Shown here in pieces: positions 54,856 through 63,320 of a DNA stretch of 64,000 nt (position 1 is the stretch's first letter; every line of letters begins with the position of its first letter). Position numbers and translations under genes: made by a program. Origin of the DNA: Runella sp. MFBS21 (GTDB lineage: Bacteria; Bacteroidota; Bacteroidia; Cytophagales; Spirosomataceae); NCBI RefSeq assembly GCF_029433105.1, contig NZ_JARNTW010000008.1:124001-188000 (forward strand), read 5' to 3'. Below the pieces are notes generated by a model that worked only from the letters and a program-made list of their open reading frames with translations, was not told the origin of the DNA and searched no databases.

Positions 54856-57800
54856 ATGACAATTCATTCTACGCTCTTTAAGAGGAGTAATTCTAGTTCT
54901 CTAATCTCCAAAAGATTAGTATATGATACTAGATACAATCCTGCAAAAATTGGCTCCCAATCAAGCCATCTGCGGACGATTTTATCGGTATTGCTAGGTG
55001 TAATCCTGAGTTTTCAAGTTGCAGTCTCTCAAAACCGAGCTATTACGGGTACGGTTTATGATTCAAACGGCTCTCCTCTGCCTGGGACAAGCATTCAAGT
55101 AAAAGGCACGACCACGGGAAGCATCTCCGACGTAAACGGCAAATACAGTGTCCAAGCCTCTAATACCGCTACTTTGGTTTTTAGCTACATCGGATATATT
55201 ACCCAAGAAGTAGCGATCGAAAGTCGTAGTGTAGTGGATGTGACCCTCAAAGCCGACGCCGCTGCCTTGTCAGAAGTAGTAGTAGTAGGATATGGAACCC
55301 AAAAGAAAGTCAACTTGTCGGGTTCGGTAGCGACTGTGTCGGGAGCTGAACTTACCCAACGCCCTGTACCCAACATGCAAAACTTATTGCAAGGTCGCGT
55401 GGCGGGTTTGGATATTATTCAAAGTACGGGTGAGCCAGGTCGCGATGATGCCTCTTTTCAATTGCGGGGATTTGGCTCGTTTGGAGCATCGTCAGCTCCT
55501 TTGATATTGGTCGATGGAGTGATTGCATCTATCAAAAACCTTTCACCCCAAGATATTGAGAGTGTCACTGTACTTAAAGATGCCGCCTCTGCTTCTATCT
55601 ATGGAGCAAGAGCCGCCAATGGTGTAATTTTGATTACTACTAAAAAAGGAAAAGCAGGTAGAACCCAAATCGAATACAATGGAAGTATGGGTGTCAGTGA
55701 GGCCACGAAGTACCCCGAACTGATTACCAATTCAGCGACGTACATGGAAATGTACAATTCGGCACGTCTCAGAAGTGGGCAGCCGGCGCTTTATACCCAA
55801 GCTCAAATTGATTTGTACAAAAACAACCCCAACAGCGATAAGTACCCCAATTTTAATTGGTTAGACTATGTGCTAGGCAAAGGGCCGATTCAAAATCACC
55901 ACATTGGATTTTCGGGTGGAAACGAACAGACGATTTACAATGCTTCTTTTAATTATTTGGACCAACAAAGTATTACTAAAGGTTACAAATACAAAAGATA
56001 CAATGGCTTGATTGACTTTTCGTCGCAAGTGCACAAGCGTGTACGGATTGGGACAAACATCAACTTATCGTTTCAAGATGCCAAAGCACCTTGGTTGACC
56101 AACGACAACCTCCTACTTCTCGCCTATGCTTCAGCTCCTACGATGATGCCCTTTTTGCCCGACGGAAGTGGAAGAGCTACCAACCGCGATTTTACCACTA
56201 ATGGTACTGGAAACCGAAGCGTAGAAGAGGTATATGCTACGGGCGGTCAGTTTACCAAAACCTACAATGCCAACGCACAGGCATTTGCAGAAGTAACCAT
56301 CTTGAAAAATTTGAAGTGGATGAATAAAGCGGCAATTACGTATTATAATGAACAATACAAAAATCGTCAGTATCCTTCACCTTCTTTTGCTTATCAACCT
56401 GACGCATCAGGAAACTACGTACAAGTGGCCAACGGCAATCCTAACTTCAACGGCTTGCAACAAAATGAAACACGGTCGCTTACCAAAACTTTCTTCAGTA
56501 CGCTTAATTATAATACACAATTTGGCACCGATCATAACCTGAACGTACTCGCCGGATATGAACAACAAGACAACCTGACCGAAAACGTAGGAGGCGCTCG
56601 ATACGACTTCCCGACCACTTCTATCATGGTACTTGACGGTAGCGGCCCTACCAACCAAACCACCAACGGAAATGCATCTGAATGGGCATTACAGTCGTTG
56701 TTTGGAAGGGTCAATTATGATTTCAAAAACAAATACTTCCTCGAAGGTAACATTCGCTACGACGGAACCTCTCGCGTGGGTATCGACAATCGTTGGGGTA
56801 TTTTTGGGGGTGGCTCTGCCGCTTGGAAACTTTCTGAAGAAAATTTTATTAAAAACAATCTCTCGTGGGTAGACAATCTAAAACTGCGCGCATCGTATGG
56901 TACGCTTGGTAACCAAGAAATCGGTAACTACCCTTACCAAGATGTACTTAATCTAACGGCCTATCCTTGGGGTTCTTCGCTTACCACAGGCGCTCAGTTG
57001 ACTCGATTAGTAACCAAAGACTTAAAATGGGAAAAAACCTCTATGTTGGATTTTGGGGTTGATATCGATTTGTTTAAAGGGCTTTTTGGTGCCACTATCG
57101 ACTGGTACAAACGTGATACTAGGGATATCCTCACTCAGCGTCAGGACTTACCTGCCAGCGTAGGGCTTACAGCGCCTATCGTAAATGCAGGAGCCATGCA
57201 AAACAAAGGGATAGAACTTGAATTGAGACACAACAAATCAATCAATGATTTCAATTATGGAGTGAGTGTGCTTTTCCACCGCTATCGCAACAAAGTGACC
57301 AAAGTACTAGCCGAGACGTTGGGAACCATCGAAGTAGGGCAGCCTTACAACAACTTCTTCATGTATGAATGGGCGGGAATTTTCCAAAGCCAAGATGAAA
57401 TCAACGCCTCCCCTAAGCAGCCTAGTTCAGGAACTCTCAAACCTGGTGATTTGAAAATCAGAGACGTAGACGGAAACGGCACCGTAGGACCCGAAGATAG
57501 AGTTCGTATCAGTCGTTTTCCTTCTTACAATTATTCATTTAATCTAAACGCAGGCTGGAAAGGATTTAACTTAACGGCCTTCTTCCAAGGCGTACAAGGC
57601 ATCAAAACCCAAGTAAGTGGCTGGGGCTATGAGCCATTCCAACAAGGTTCAGCACCTCCGTTGAGATTCCTAAATGCATGGTCGCCTACCAATCCAAGCA
57701 CTACCGTACCTGCCGTATATCAAGTAGGATACCCTGGCGTAGCGGGCTATACCTCTACCTATTTCTTACAAGATGCCTCTTACTTGCGTTTAAAGAACCT

Positions 57801-57996
57801 TTACTTATCTTATACTTTCGGCCAAGACCTTATCGGTAAGCTTGGAGCCAAAGGGTTGATTGTGTATTTCTCAGGCGACAATTTGATTACGTGGACTAAA
57901 TACGAAGGCAATGACCCCGAAAGAGCTGGCTCAGGTAGATTTGCTCAATTCCCTCAGCTGAAAATTTTCACGGGAGGCTTAAACATCAAGTTTTAA
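54856..57996 (+). CDS. SusC/RagA-family TonB-linked transporter
   Basis: Protein of 1046 residues. A long N-terminal leader ends in the signal segment TILSVLLGVILSFQVAVSQ. The CarboxypepD_reg-like domain has ITGTVYDSNGSPLPGTSIQV and VFSYIGYITQEVAI. TonB-box-like VVVGYGTQKKVNLSGSVATV, plug PLILVDGVIASIKNLSPQDI and VLKDAASASIYGARAANGVI follow, then a barrel ending in IFTGGLNIKF. No STN domain, so regulation is by the nearby AraC proteins rather than FecR. The SusD partner starts 41 bp downstream. Confidence 0.94.
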   Translation: MTIHSTLFKRSNSSSLISKRLVYDTRYNPAKIGSQSSHLRTILSVLLGVILSFQVAVSQNRAITGTVYDSNGSPLPGTSIQVKGTTTGSISDVNGKYSVQASNTATLVFSYIGYITQEVAIESRSVVDVTLKADAAALSEVVVVGYGTQKKVNLSGSVATVSGAELTQRPVPNMQNLLQGRVAGLDIIQSTGEPGRDDASFQLRGFGSFGASSAPLILVDGVIASIKNLSPQDIESVTVLKDAASASIYGARAANGVILITTKKGKAGRTQIEYNGSMGVSEATKYPELITNSATYMEMYNSARLRSGQPALYTQAQIDLYKNNPNSDKYPNFNWLDYVLGKGPIQNHHIGFSGGNEQTIYNASFNYLDQQSITKGYKYKRYNGLIDFSSQVHKRVRIGTNINLSFQDAKAPWLTNDNLLLLAYASAPTMMPFLPDGSGRATNRDFTTNGTGNRSVEEVYATGGQFTKTYNANAQAFAEVTILKNLKWMNKAAITYYNEQYKNRQYPSPSFAYQPDASGNYVQVANGNPNFNGLQQNETRSLTKTFFSTLNYNTQFGTDHNLNVLAGYEQQDNLTENVGGARYDFPTTSIMVLDGSGPTNQTTNGNASEWALQSLFGRVNYDFKNKYFLEGNIRYDGTSRVGIDNRWGIFGGGSAAWKLSEENFIKNNLSWVDNLKLRASYGTLGNQEIGNYPYQDVLNLTAYPWGSSLTTGAQLTRLVTKDLKWEKTSMLDFGVDIDLFKGLFGATIDWYKRDTRDILTQRQDLPASVGLTAPIVNAGAMQNKGIELELRHNKSINDFNYGVSVLFHRYRNKVTKVLAETLGTIEVGQPYNNFFMYEWAGIFQSQDEINASPKQPSSGTLKPGDLKIRDVDGNGTVGPEDRVRISRFPSYNYSFNLNAGWKGFNLTAFFQGVQGIKTQVSGWGYEPFQQGSAPPLRFLNAWSPTNPSTTVPAVYQVGYPGVAGYTSTYFLQDASYLRLKNLYLSYTFGQDLIGKLGAKGLIVYFSGDNLITWTKYEGNDPERAGSGRFAQFPQLKIFTGGLNIKF

Positions 57997-58037
57997 TCCA
58001 AATAGTAAGATTTTCATTTTTAACTTTTTTGACGACA

Positions 58038-59555
58038 ATGAAATTAAATATAAAACAAATCATACCGTGCTTAGTAGCTGCGATGAGTCTAGGTACGCTA
58101 AGTTCTTGTGATAAGGACTTTTTAGACAAAAATCCACTGAATGCTATCTCAGGAGCTACATTCTGGAAAACCGAAACCGATGTCAACATGGCCTTAGCGG
58201 GGGTTTATCGTACCCTTCAAAATGGTATATATGGTCATCGAAAGCCGTTTTTTGATGCATATTCTGACAATGCCTATGACCGACATAATTATTTTGGCTA
58301 TCAGGCCGTGACCCTGGGCGTTGTCAATCCAAGTAGTGTCAATTCAGGGCTTTACAGCCAGCCTTATGCGGGAATTGCAGCTTGTAACTATTTCTTAGAA
58401 AACGTGGGTTCGGTCGCTGCGGTATCACAAGCCAACAAAGATATTTACTCAGCCGAAGTGCGGTTCTTGCGAGCTATGTACTATTTTGATTTGGTACAAA
58501 TGTTTGGAGGAGTGGTCTTGTACAAAGTAGCCCCCAAAACCGCCGAAGAAGCCAAAATCAAACAAAGTACCAAAGAAGAAGTATTGGCGTTTGTACTGGA
58601 AGATTTAGACTATGCCATTTCTAAATTACCATCTACTGCTTATACGGGCCGGGCAGTAAAGGCAGGGGCGCAGTTTTTGAAAGCCAAGGTTCGACTTTAC
58701 CAACAAAACTGGGCAGAGGCCGCTTCAATCACCAACGAAATCATCAATTCAAAACTGTTTTCGATTTATCAAGGTGGCTTCGCTAATCTTTTCTTGGCAA
58801 GCACTCAGCAAAACAACCCCGAAATTATATTTTCTACCAAATATTTGGCTCCTAACAACCCACAAGGCAACGAAGGGATGTTGGTAGAAATTGGCTGGTA
58901 TGGCTGTATTGCGCCGTACAAAAATCTCTTGGACGAATATGAAATGGCCAATGGAAAAATGATTTCGGAAGCAGGCTCAGGCTATGACGCTGCCAATCCT
59001 TATGCTAACCGAGACCCCCGCTTACGTATGACTATCGAAACGCCAGGCGATCCCGAGACTGCCAACCTGATACATACAGACCCCCTTCTCACTGGGTTTT
59101 CGCAGAAGAAGTACATGGATTTGTCAAAATTGCCATACGATAGAACCAAGATTCCACTGACCGACATGAACGTCGTACATATGCGCTATGCTGAAGTACT
59201 TTTGGCGTATGCCGAAGCCAAAAATGAAGTGTCAGGACCAGATGCTAGTATTTATGAAGCCCTCAATAGTATCCGGTCACGGACAGGAGTAAAATTGCCA
59301 GCGGTGGATCAGGCTAAATACAATACCAAAGAGTCGCTACGGGAATTTATACGTCACGAACGACGGGTAGAATTGGCCTTAGAAGGGCATCGTTATTTTG
59401 ACCTAAAACGTTGGAATATTATGGCATCAAAATTAGCGGCAACCAAAAACCCTGCGGGTCAAGCATTGATTTTTGGTGAGAAAAACAATGTATTACCTTT
59501 TCCGCAGTCGGAAGTAGATAGAAACAAGAGTTTGACCCAAAACTCTGGATATTAG
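58038..59555 (+). CDS. RagB/SusD-family outer membrane lipoprotein
   Basis: Protein of 505 residues from ATG 58038 (a TTG three codons upstream is rejected). Lipoprotein signal MKLNIKQIIPCLVAAMSLGT then LSSC with Cys24. SusD features: DKDFLDKNPLNAISGATFWK, VRFLRAMYYFDLVQMFGGVV, VVHMRYAEVLLAYAEAKNEV and REFIRHERRVELALEGHRYF with end PFPQSEVDRNKSLTQNSGY. Surface glycan-binding partner of the SusC before it. A terminator follows at 59574. Confidence 0.94.
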   Translation: MKLNIKQIIPCLVAAMSLGTLSSCDKDFLDKNPLNAISGATFWKTETDVNMALAGVYRTLQNGIYGHRKPFFDAYSDNAYDRHNYFGYQAVTLGVVNPSSVNSGLYSQPYAGIAACNYFLENVGSVAAVSQANKDIYSAEVRFLRAMYYFDLVQMFGGVVLYKVAPKTAEEAKIKQSTKEEVLAFVLEDLDYAISKLPSTAYTGRAVKAGAQFLKAKVRLYQQNWAEAASITNEIINSKLFSIYQGGFANLFLASTQQNNPEIIFSTKYLAPNNPQGNEGMLVEIGWYGCIAPYKNLLDEYEMANGKMISEAGSGYDAANPYANRDPRLRMTIETPGDPETANLIHTDPLLTGFSQKKYMDLSKLPYDRTKIPLTDMNVVHMRYAEVLLAYAEAKNEVSGPDASIYEALNSIRSRTGVKLPAVDQAKYNTKESLREFIRHERRVELALEGHRYFDLKRWNIMASKLAATKNPAGQALIFGEKNNVLPFPQSEVDRNKSLTQNSGY

Positions 59556-59573
59556 TCTTTTGAATGCTCTTTT

Positions 59574-59615
59574 AAAAGTGGTATTTCTACGCTGTAGCAA
59601 TACCACTTTTATTTA
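59574..59615 (+). terminator. Intrinsic terminator of the second susCD operon
   Basis: AAAAGTGGTATT (59574-59585) pairs perfectly with AATACCACTTTT (59599-59610) over a 13-nt loop, followed by ATTTA. Confidence 0.85.
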
Positions 59616-59862
59616 AATAATTAGAAAATTGCCTTAAATAGCCTAAAGTCCATGACAGTAACCTCATAAAATATCGTTAATTTATAAGCATAAACAGCTA
59701 AATAGCAACCCCTCAACTTAGTAAGTACCTGATAAACAATCAACTAATTCACCCAAAATTTAAAATAACATCTACATAAGCCATAAAAATAGAGCTATAC
59801 TCTATACAAAGTACTTTTTCACTATATCCCATTTCGATTTTCATAAATAATATCCTACCACC

Positions 59863-60732
59863 ATGATTAATACCCTTTATACACTCAAATTACATCTTTT
59901 GCATATTGGGTACGCCTCTCTCGGTACCAATTGGCAATATGATGGAGTGTTAAGCCCATTTTCTCGTTTGTACTTGATTACGGAAGGCGAAGCGTGGGTT
60001 TATCATAATCAGCAGAAGTATCTGCTAAAACCAGGATATATGTATCTTATACCCAAGTTTTCGGTGAGCCGTTATCATTGTGATACCAAAATGGAACAAT
60101 ACTATGTATCGTTTTTGGATGAATCAGAAAATGGCCTCTCCGTTTTTGATATGCTCCCTTTTGTGTATGAAGCTAAGGCTTCGCATTTTGACAAAGCTTT
60201 GTTCCAACGTTTGCTAGACCTGCACCCCGGCCGAGCTATCCTCAAAGCAGACCCTAAAGCTTATGACAACCGTGCTGAACTCCTGAGTTTTAATCAAAAT
60301 TATTCCCAAGCAGAAGACAATCGACTGGTAGAGACGCACGGAATTTTACTTCAATTAGTATCCCGTTTTATCTCTTCTCAATACCCCGTAAAACCCAAAG
60401 AAAAACGCCCTCCTACTGAATTTGGTTTAGTGCTTCGATATATTCATACGCATTTAGACAAAAAACTAACGGTAGAACAACTAGCTGAATTACAGGGACT
60501 AAACTGCGATTATTTCTCTAGACAGTTTTTAAAAGTACTTGGAATAAGACCCCTCGACTATATTATCAACAAACGACTCGAACGGGCAAAAGTACTCATG
60601 ACTACCTCCTCGCTTTCTTTGCAGGAAATCGCCGACCGGGTAGGTATATTTGATATGTACTATTTTTCGAGACTTTTCAAAAGCCGCTTTGGGGTTCCAC
60701 CTAGCCGCTATCGCAAACAAGTTTTTGACTGA
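59863..60732 (+). CDS. AraC-family regulator with cupin-like sensor domain
   Basis: Protein of 289 residues. The N-terminal cupin arm contains LYLITEGEAWVYHNQQKYLL and GYMYLIPKFSVSRYHCDTKM. The C-terminal AraC HTH pair is LTVEQLAELQGLNCDYFSRQ and LQEIADRVGIFDMYYFSRLF with FGVPPSRYRK. It follows the susCD terminator and precedes the beta-propeller gene by 88 bp. A regulator of the susCD operon or of the next gene is likely. Confidence 0.88.
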   Translation: MINTLYTLKLHLLHIGYASLGTNWQYDGVLSPFSRLYLITEGEAWVYHNQQKYLLKPGYMYLIPKFSVSRYHCDTKMEQYYVSFLDESENGLSVFDMLPFVYEAKASHFDKALFQRLLDLHPGRAILKADPKAYDNRAELLSFNQNYSQAEDNRLVETHGILLQLVSRFISSQYPVKPKEKRPPTEFGLVLRYIHTHLDKKLTVEQLAELQGLNCDYFSRQFLKVLGIRPLDYIINKRLERAKVLMTTSSLSLQEIADRVGIFDMYYFSRLFKSRFGVPPSRYRKQVFD

Positions 60733-60820
60733 AATAGCTTGACTTGACCTCTTCAATGCACAGCACTTGTGAGTGCATTTTTTGATAAAATTTTGAAGTT
60801 AATAGCTATCCCAACCTAAC

Positions 60821-61924
60821 ATGACCACCCGAAGAGATTTTCTCCGTAAAACTGCCCTAGCCACTACCCTTGGACTTGGAGCGTCCGACATTTTAACTCA
60901 TGCACACCCTCATACCTTAGCTGCCGACTTAGTAATTGGACACCAGGGCTTTACGTACAAAGTAGATAAAAATTGGGCTAAAATCAGTGTAAATAGTACT
61001 CCCCTTTTCAATTGTCATGAGATGGTACAAGACAGTAAGGGACGTCTCATTATGCTAGGGGATAATGTGCGGAACAATATCCTCATATTCGATAAATCGG
61101 GAAAATTATTAGATAGTTGGGGAACTGCCTACGCAGGTGGGCATGGGTTGACGTTGGCCAAAGAAGGCGAAGAAGATTTTTTGTATATCGTGGATTGTGG
61201 ATGGTACCAAGACCGCACAGGCAAATGGAATCGACAAGCAGGACAAGTGGTGAAAACTGACTTGAATGGACGTATTATATTTACCCTAGGTCACCCGCAA
61301 ACGATTGGCATTTATAAGCACGATGAGCCATTTATGCCTACCGAAACAGCGGTCGCACCCAACGGAGATATTTATGTAGCCGACGGATATGGGTCAGATT
61401 ATATTATTCAATACAATGCCAAAGGACAATATATACGTCATTTTGGAGGGCATCACAATGCCAATCCAGAGCATAATTTGCAAAATGCTCACGGTGTAGC
61501 TATTGACACTCGCAATAAAGCCAACCCAACCCTCATCTGTACCTCACGCGATGAAAATTGTTTCAAAATCTTTACCCTCGACGGCAAATACATCAAACGG
61601 ATTGATTTGCCCGGAATGTACGTTTGTCGCCCTGTGATAGCGGGTCAAAATGTATATGCAGGCGTTTGTTGGTCTAAAGACAAAGAAGGCAAACGCAATG
61701 CTAATTCGGGTTTTGTTACGATTTTAGACAAAGACAACAAAGTAGTTTCGTGCCCAGGAGGACAAGCTCCTATGTACAAAAGTGGTATTTTACAACCTAC
61801 ACTTCAAGCCGAAGTACCCGTTTTCCAGCACGGCCATGACGTTTGTGTAGATGAAGACGAAAATCTCTACATATGCCAATGGAACGCCAACTATACACCG
61901 CCTGTTAAGTTGACCAGAGTATAA
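60821..61924 (+). CDS. Tat-exported NHL/six-bladed beta-propeller protein
   Basis: Protein of 367 residues. The N-terminus TTRRDFLRKTALATTLGLGA is a Tat signal (RR followed by F and L). The mature part has repeated blade-like units: RLIMLGDNVRNNILIFDKSG, FMPTETAVAPNGDIYVADGY with GSDYIIQYNAKGQYIRHFGG, and HDVCVDEDENLYICQWNANY. NHL-type propellers act as binding scaffolds or lyases; no catalytic set can be named here. Tat export implies folding with a cofactor in the cytoplasm, or simply a periplasmic site. Function unknown; position suggests the second glycan locus. Confidence 0.75.
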   Translation: MTTRRDFLRKTALATTLGLGASDILTHAHPHTLAADLVIGHQGFTYKVDKNWAKISVNSTPLFNCHEMVQDSKGRLIMLGDNVRNNILIFDKSGKLLDSWGTAYAGGHGLTLAKEGEEDFLYIVDCGWYQDRTGKWNRQAGQVVKTDLNGRIIFTLGHPQTIGIYKHDEPFMPTETAVAPNGDIYVADGYGSDYIIQYNAKGQYIRHFGGHHNANPEHNLQNAHGVAIDTRNKANPTLICTSRDENCFKIFTLDGKYIKRIDLPGMYVCRPVIAGQNVYAGVCWSKDKEGKRNANSGFVTILDKDNKVVSCPGGQAPMYKSGILQPTLQAEVPVFQHGHDVCVDEDENLYICQWNANYTPPVKLTRV

Positions 61925-61944
61925 GCCAGAATCCAGAGATGATT

Positions 61945-62307
61945 TTATAAGCTTTTTTTTATTTTCTCTTCTAACCTATACTTTACGATTTTTGTAATCA
62001 AATCCAACGGCATGGGTTTATCAAGAGGAAATTGGATAGAGCCTTTTCCTGTTTTAAAATCCTTAAAATCAGACTCAAACCTCTTATCGTTCATGGGAAT
62101 GGGATAAAACCCAATGTGTTTTTTGAAAGCCGCAAAATATACCAAGTTGCCATTGAGTACAAAGGTAGGCATGGCATACTTAATGGCTTCTTGGGCAGTA
62201 GGTGCAGCAGCCCTAACGGTAGCGCGTATTTGTTGTAAAATCACTTGTACTTCAAGAGGCTGCCAAGCGATGTATTCGTCTATATTTTTGGCTACTTTTT
62301 TCTCCAT
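61945..62307 (-). CDS. DUF1801-family protein (YdhG/YdeI-like)
   Basis: Protein of 120 residues. Signature segments: NIDEYIAWQPLEVQVILQQI, AAPTAQEAIKYAMPTFVLNG and FAAFKKHIGFYPIPMNDKRF, with GKGSIQFPLDKPMPLDLITK. The family has a frataxin-like fold; its function is not settled. The gene starts 14 bp after the stop of the SRPBCC gene and is in one operon with it, a pairing seen in many bacteria. Confidence 0.88.
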   Translation of the reverse strand: MEKKVAKNIDEYIAWQPLEVQVILQQIRATVRAAAPTAQEAIKYAMPTFVLNGNLVYFAAFKKHIGFYPIPMNDKRFESDFKDFKTGKGSIQFPLDKPMPLDLITKIVKYRLEEKIKKSL

Positions 62308-62321
62308 GACTTAAAGCTTGC

Positions 62322-62825
62322 TTAAATAGTAATTGCTGAAGTTTGAAGCAAATCGTCCAAATTCTCAAAAATCGAAACTACCCCTCCTTCCATTCCACTT
62401 TCTATCATGGCATCGCGGTCGTCTACTGAGCGGCATACGTCGTGAATAGTAAGTTTTGTTCTATCATCAGACAATGCTTCAAATAGCATCACCTCCAGCA
62501 CCACGTGACCCCGCTCTGGAAGGGCTTCAAATTCAGACGTTTGAACAATTCGCTCAGGTGCAGTAAGTTCGTGAATTACGCCACTAAATACACACAATAC
62601 CTTCCCCTGTGCATTGGTATGAGTATATCTATATTGACCTCCTTCGCAATAATCGTGGGTATTGAAGTGCATAGTGACACCTTTGGGAGCAAAAAATTGA
62701 ACCAAAATCTCAGGTTGGCTAAAAGCTCTAAACACCAACTCCCGAGGCGCGTCAAATTCGCGATAAATAAAAAGCTCTTGCTTTCCTTTTTCTGCTACAA
62801 TCTGTGTTTTGTTTTTACTAGCCAT
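62322..62825 (-). CDS. SRPBCC/AHSA1-domain protein
   Basis: Protein of 167 residues. ELFIYREFDAPRELVFRAFS, QFFAPKGVTMHFNTHDYCEG, GGQYRYTHTNAQGKVLCVFS and GVIHELTAPERIVQTSEFEA form the AHSA1 (Activator of Hsp90 ATPase 1-like) hydrophobic-cavity domain. These small cytoplasmic proteins usually sit with an ArsR regulator. Here only an ArsR stub remains; the stub's stop overlaps this ATG (ATGGCTAG). The ligand is unknown. Confidence 0.88.
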   Translation of the reverse strand: MASKNKTQIVAEKGKQELFIYREFDAPRELVFRAFSQPEILVQFFAPKGVTMHFNTHDYCEGGQYRYTHTNAQGKVLCVFSGVIHELTAPERIVQTSEFEALPERGHVVLEVMLFEALSDDRTKLTIHDVCRSVDDRDAMIESGMEGGVVSIFENLDDLLQTSAITI

Positions 62826-62925
62826 TTTGTTTCAATTTAAGTTGTCGTAGTAATTCATCCAATTGTAAAAAACGCTCTTGCCAAATCTGACGGAAGGCTT
62901 CGAGCCAATACCTATTTGTTTTCAT
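62818..62925 (-). pseudogene. ArsR-family regulator stub (C-terminal 35 codons)
   Basis: ATG 62925 opens MKTNRYWLEAFRQIWQERFL-QLDELLRQLKLKQNG, which matches the C-terminal helix of ArsR regulators that pair with AHSA1 genes (the 'WL..yr.fW.e.ldrLd..L' pattern). The winged-helix domain is missing, although the promoter lies only about 50 bp upstream. An internal deletion therefore removed the DNA-binding part. It overlaps the next gene by 8 nt. Confidence 0.7.
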
Positions 62926-62961
62926 TGTACAAAAATTAAGAGGAGAGAAGAATGTTTTAAG

Positions 62962-63003
62962 GCAACCAATCAGTTGCAAATATACAAGCAACTGATTGGT
63001 TGC
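62962..63003. promoter_or_regulatory. 16-bp inverted repeat, operator candidate
   Basis: GCAACCAATCAGTTGC (62962-62977) and GCAACTGATTGGTTGC (62988-63003) are perfect complements around AAATATACAA. It overlaps the promoter below; the AACCAAT/ATTGGTT form is typical of ArsR-type operators near AHSA1 genes. Confidence 0.8.
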
Positions 63004-63008
63004 GCAAA
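62977..63008 (-). promoter_or_regulatory. Bacteroidota-type promoter of the SRPBCC operon
   Basis: On the minus strand TTTG (63008-63005), 20 nt, TATATTTG (62984-62977). Both boxes match TTTG/TAnnTTTG and the spacing is in the usual 17-23 range. The operator arms cover the -7 box and the spacer, so a bound repressor would block it. Confidence 0.75.
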
Positions 63009-63267
63009 TTTTTTAAACAAAATTTATCCCTTAACTATTTTTTAGGTGCTATCTAGCTACCCAAACACAAGTTTATCCTTGTCCAAAGGAATCATATTAT
63101 AAAAATGGTTGTGGCCTATCTCCTCAAAATAATATTGTTTCCATTTTTTGGTTTAGGTATCTAGTTGGAGTAGCCCTGTATGCCAACATCTCCTCTACGC
63201 CGTTGCGGGTGGAGCCTACTAGACTGGTTGAATAAGTCGCTATTTTGAGTAAATGGAGAAAAGGGAT

Positions 63268-63319
63268 GTTATTATTTGTAAAAAGGCTGCCTAAAAAGGT
63301 AGCCTTTTTACAAATAATA
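63268..63319. terminator. Long hairpin terminator of the PAP2-like gene
   Basis: Arms of 23 nt (63268-63290 and 63297-63319) match at 22 positions around TAAAAA; inner part AAAAAGGCTGCC with GGTAGCCTTTTT. It abuts the stop of the minus-strand gene at 63321. Confidence 0.85.
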
Positions 63320-63320
63320 A

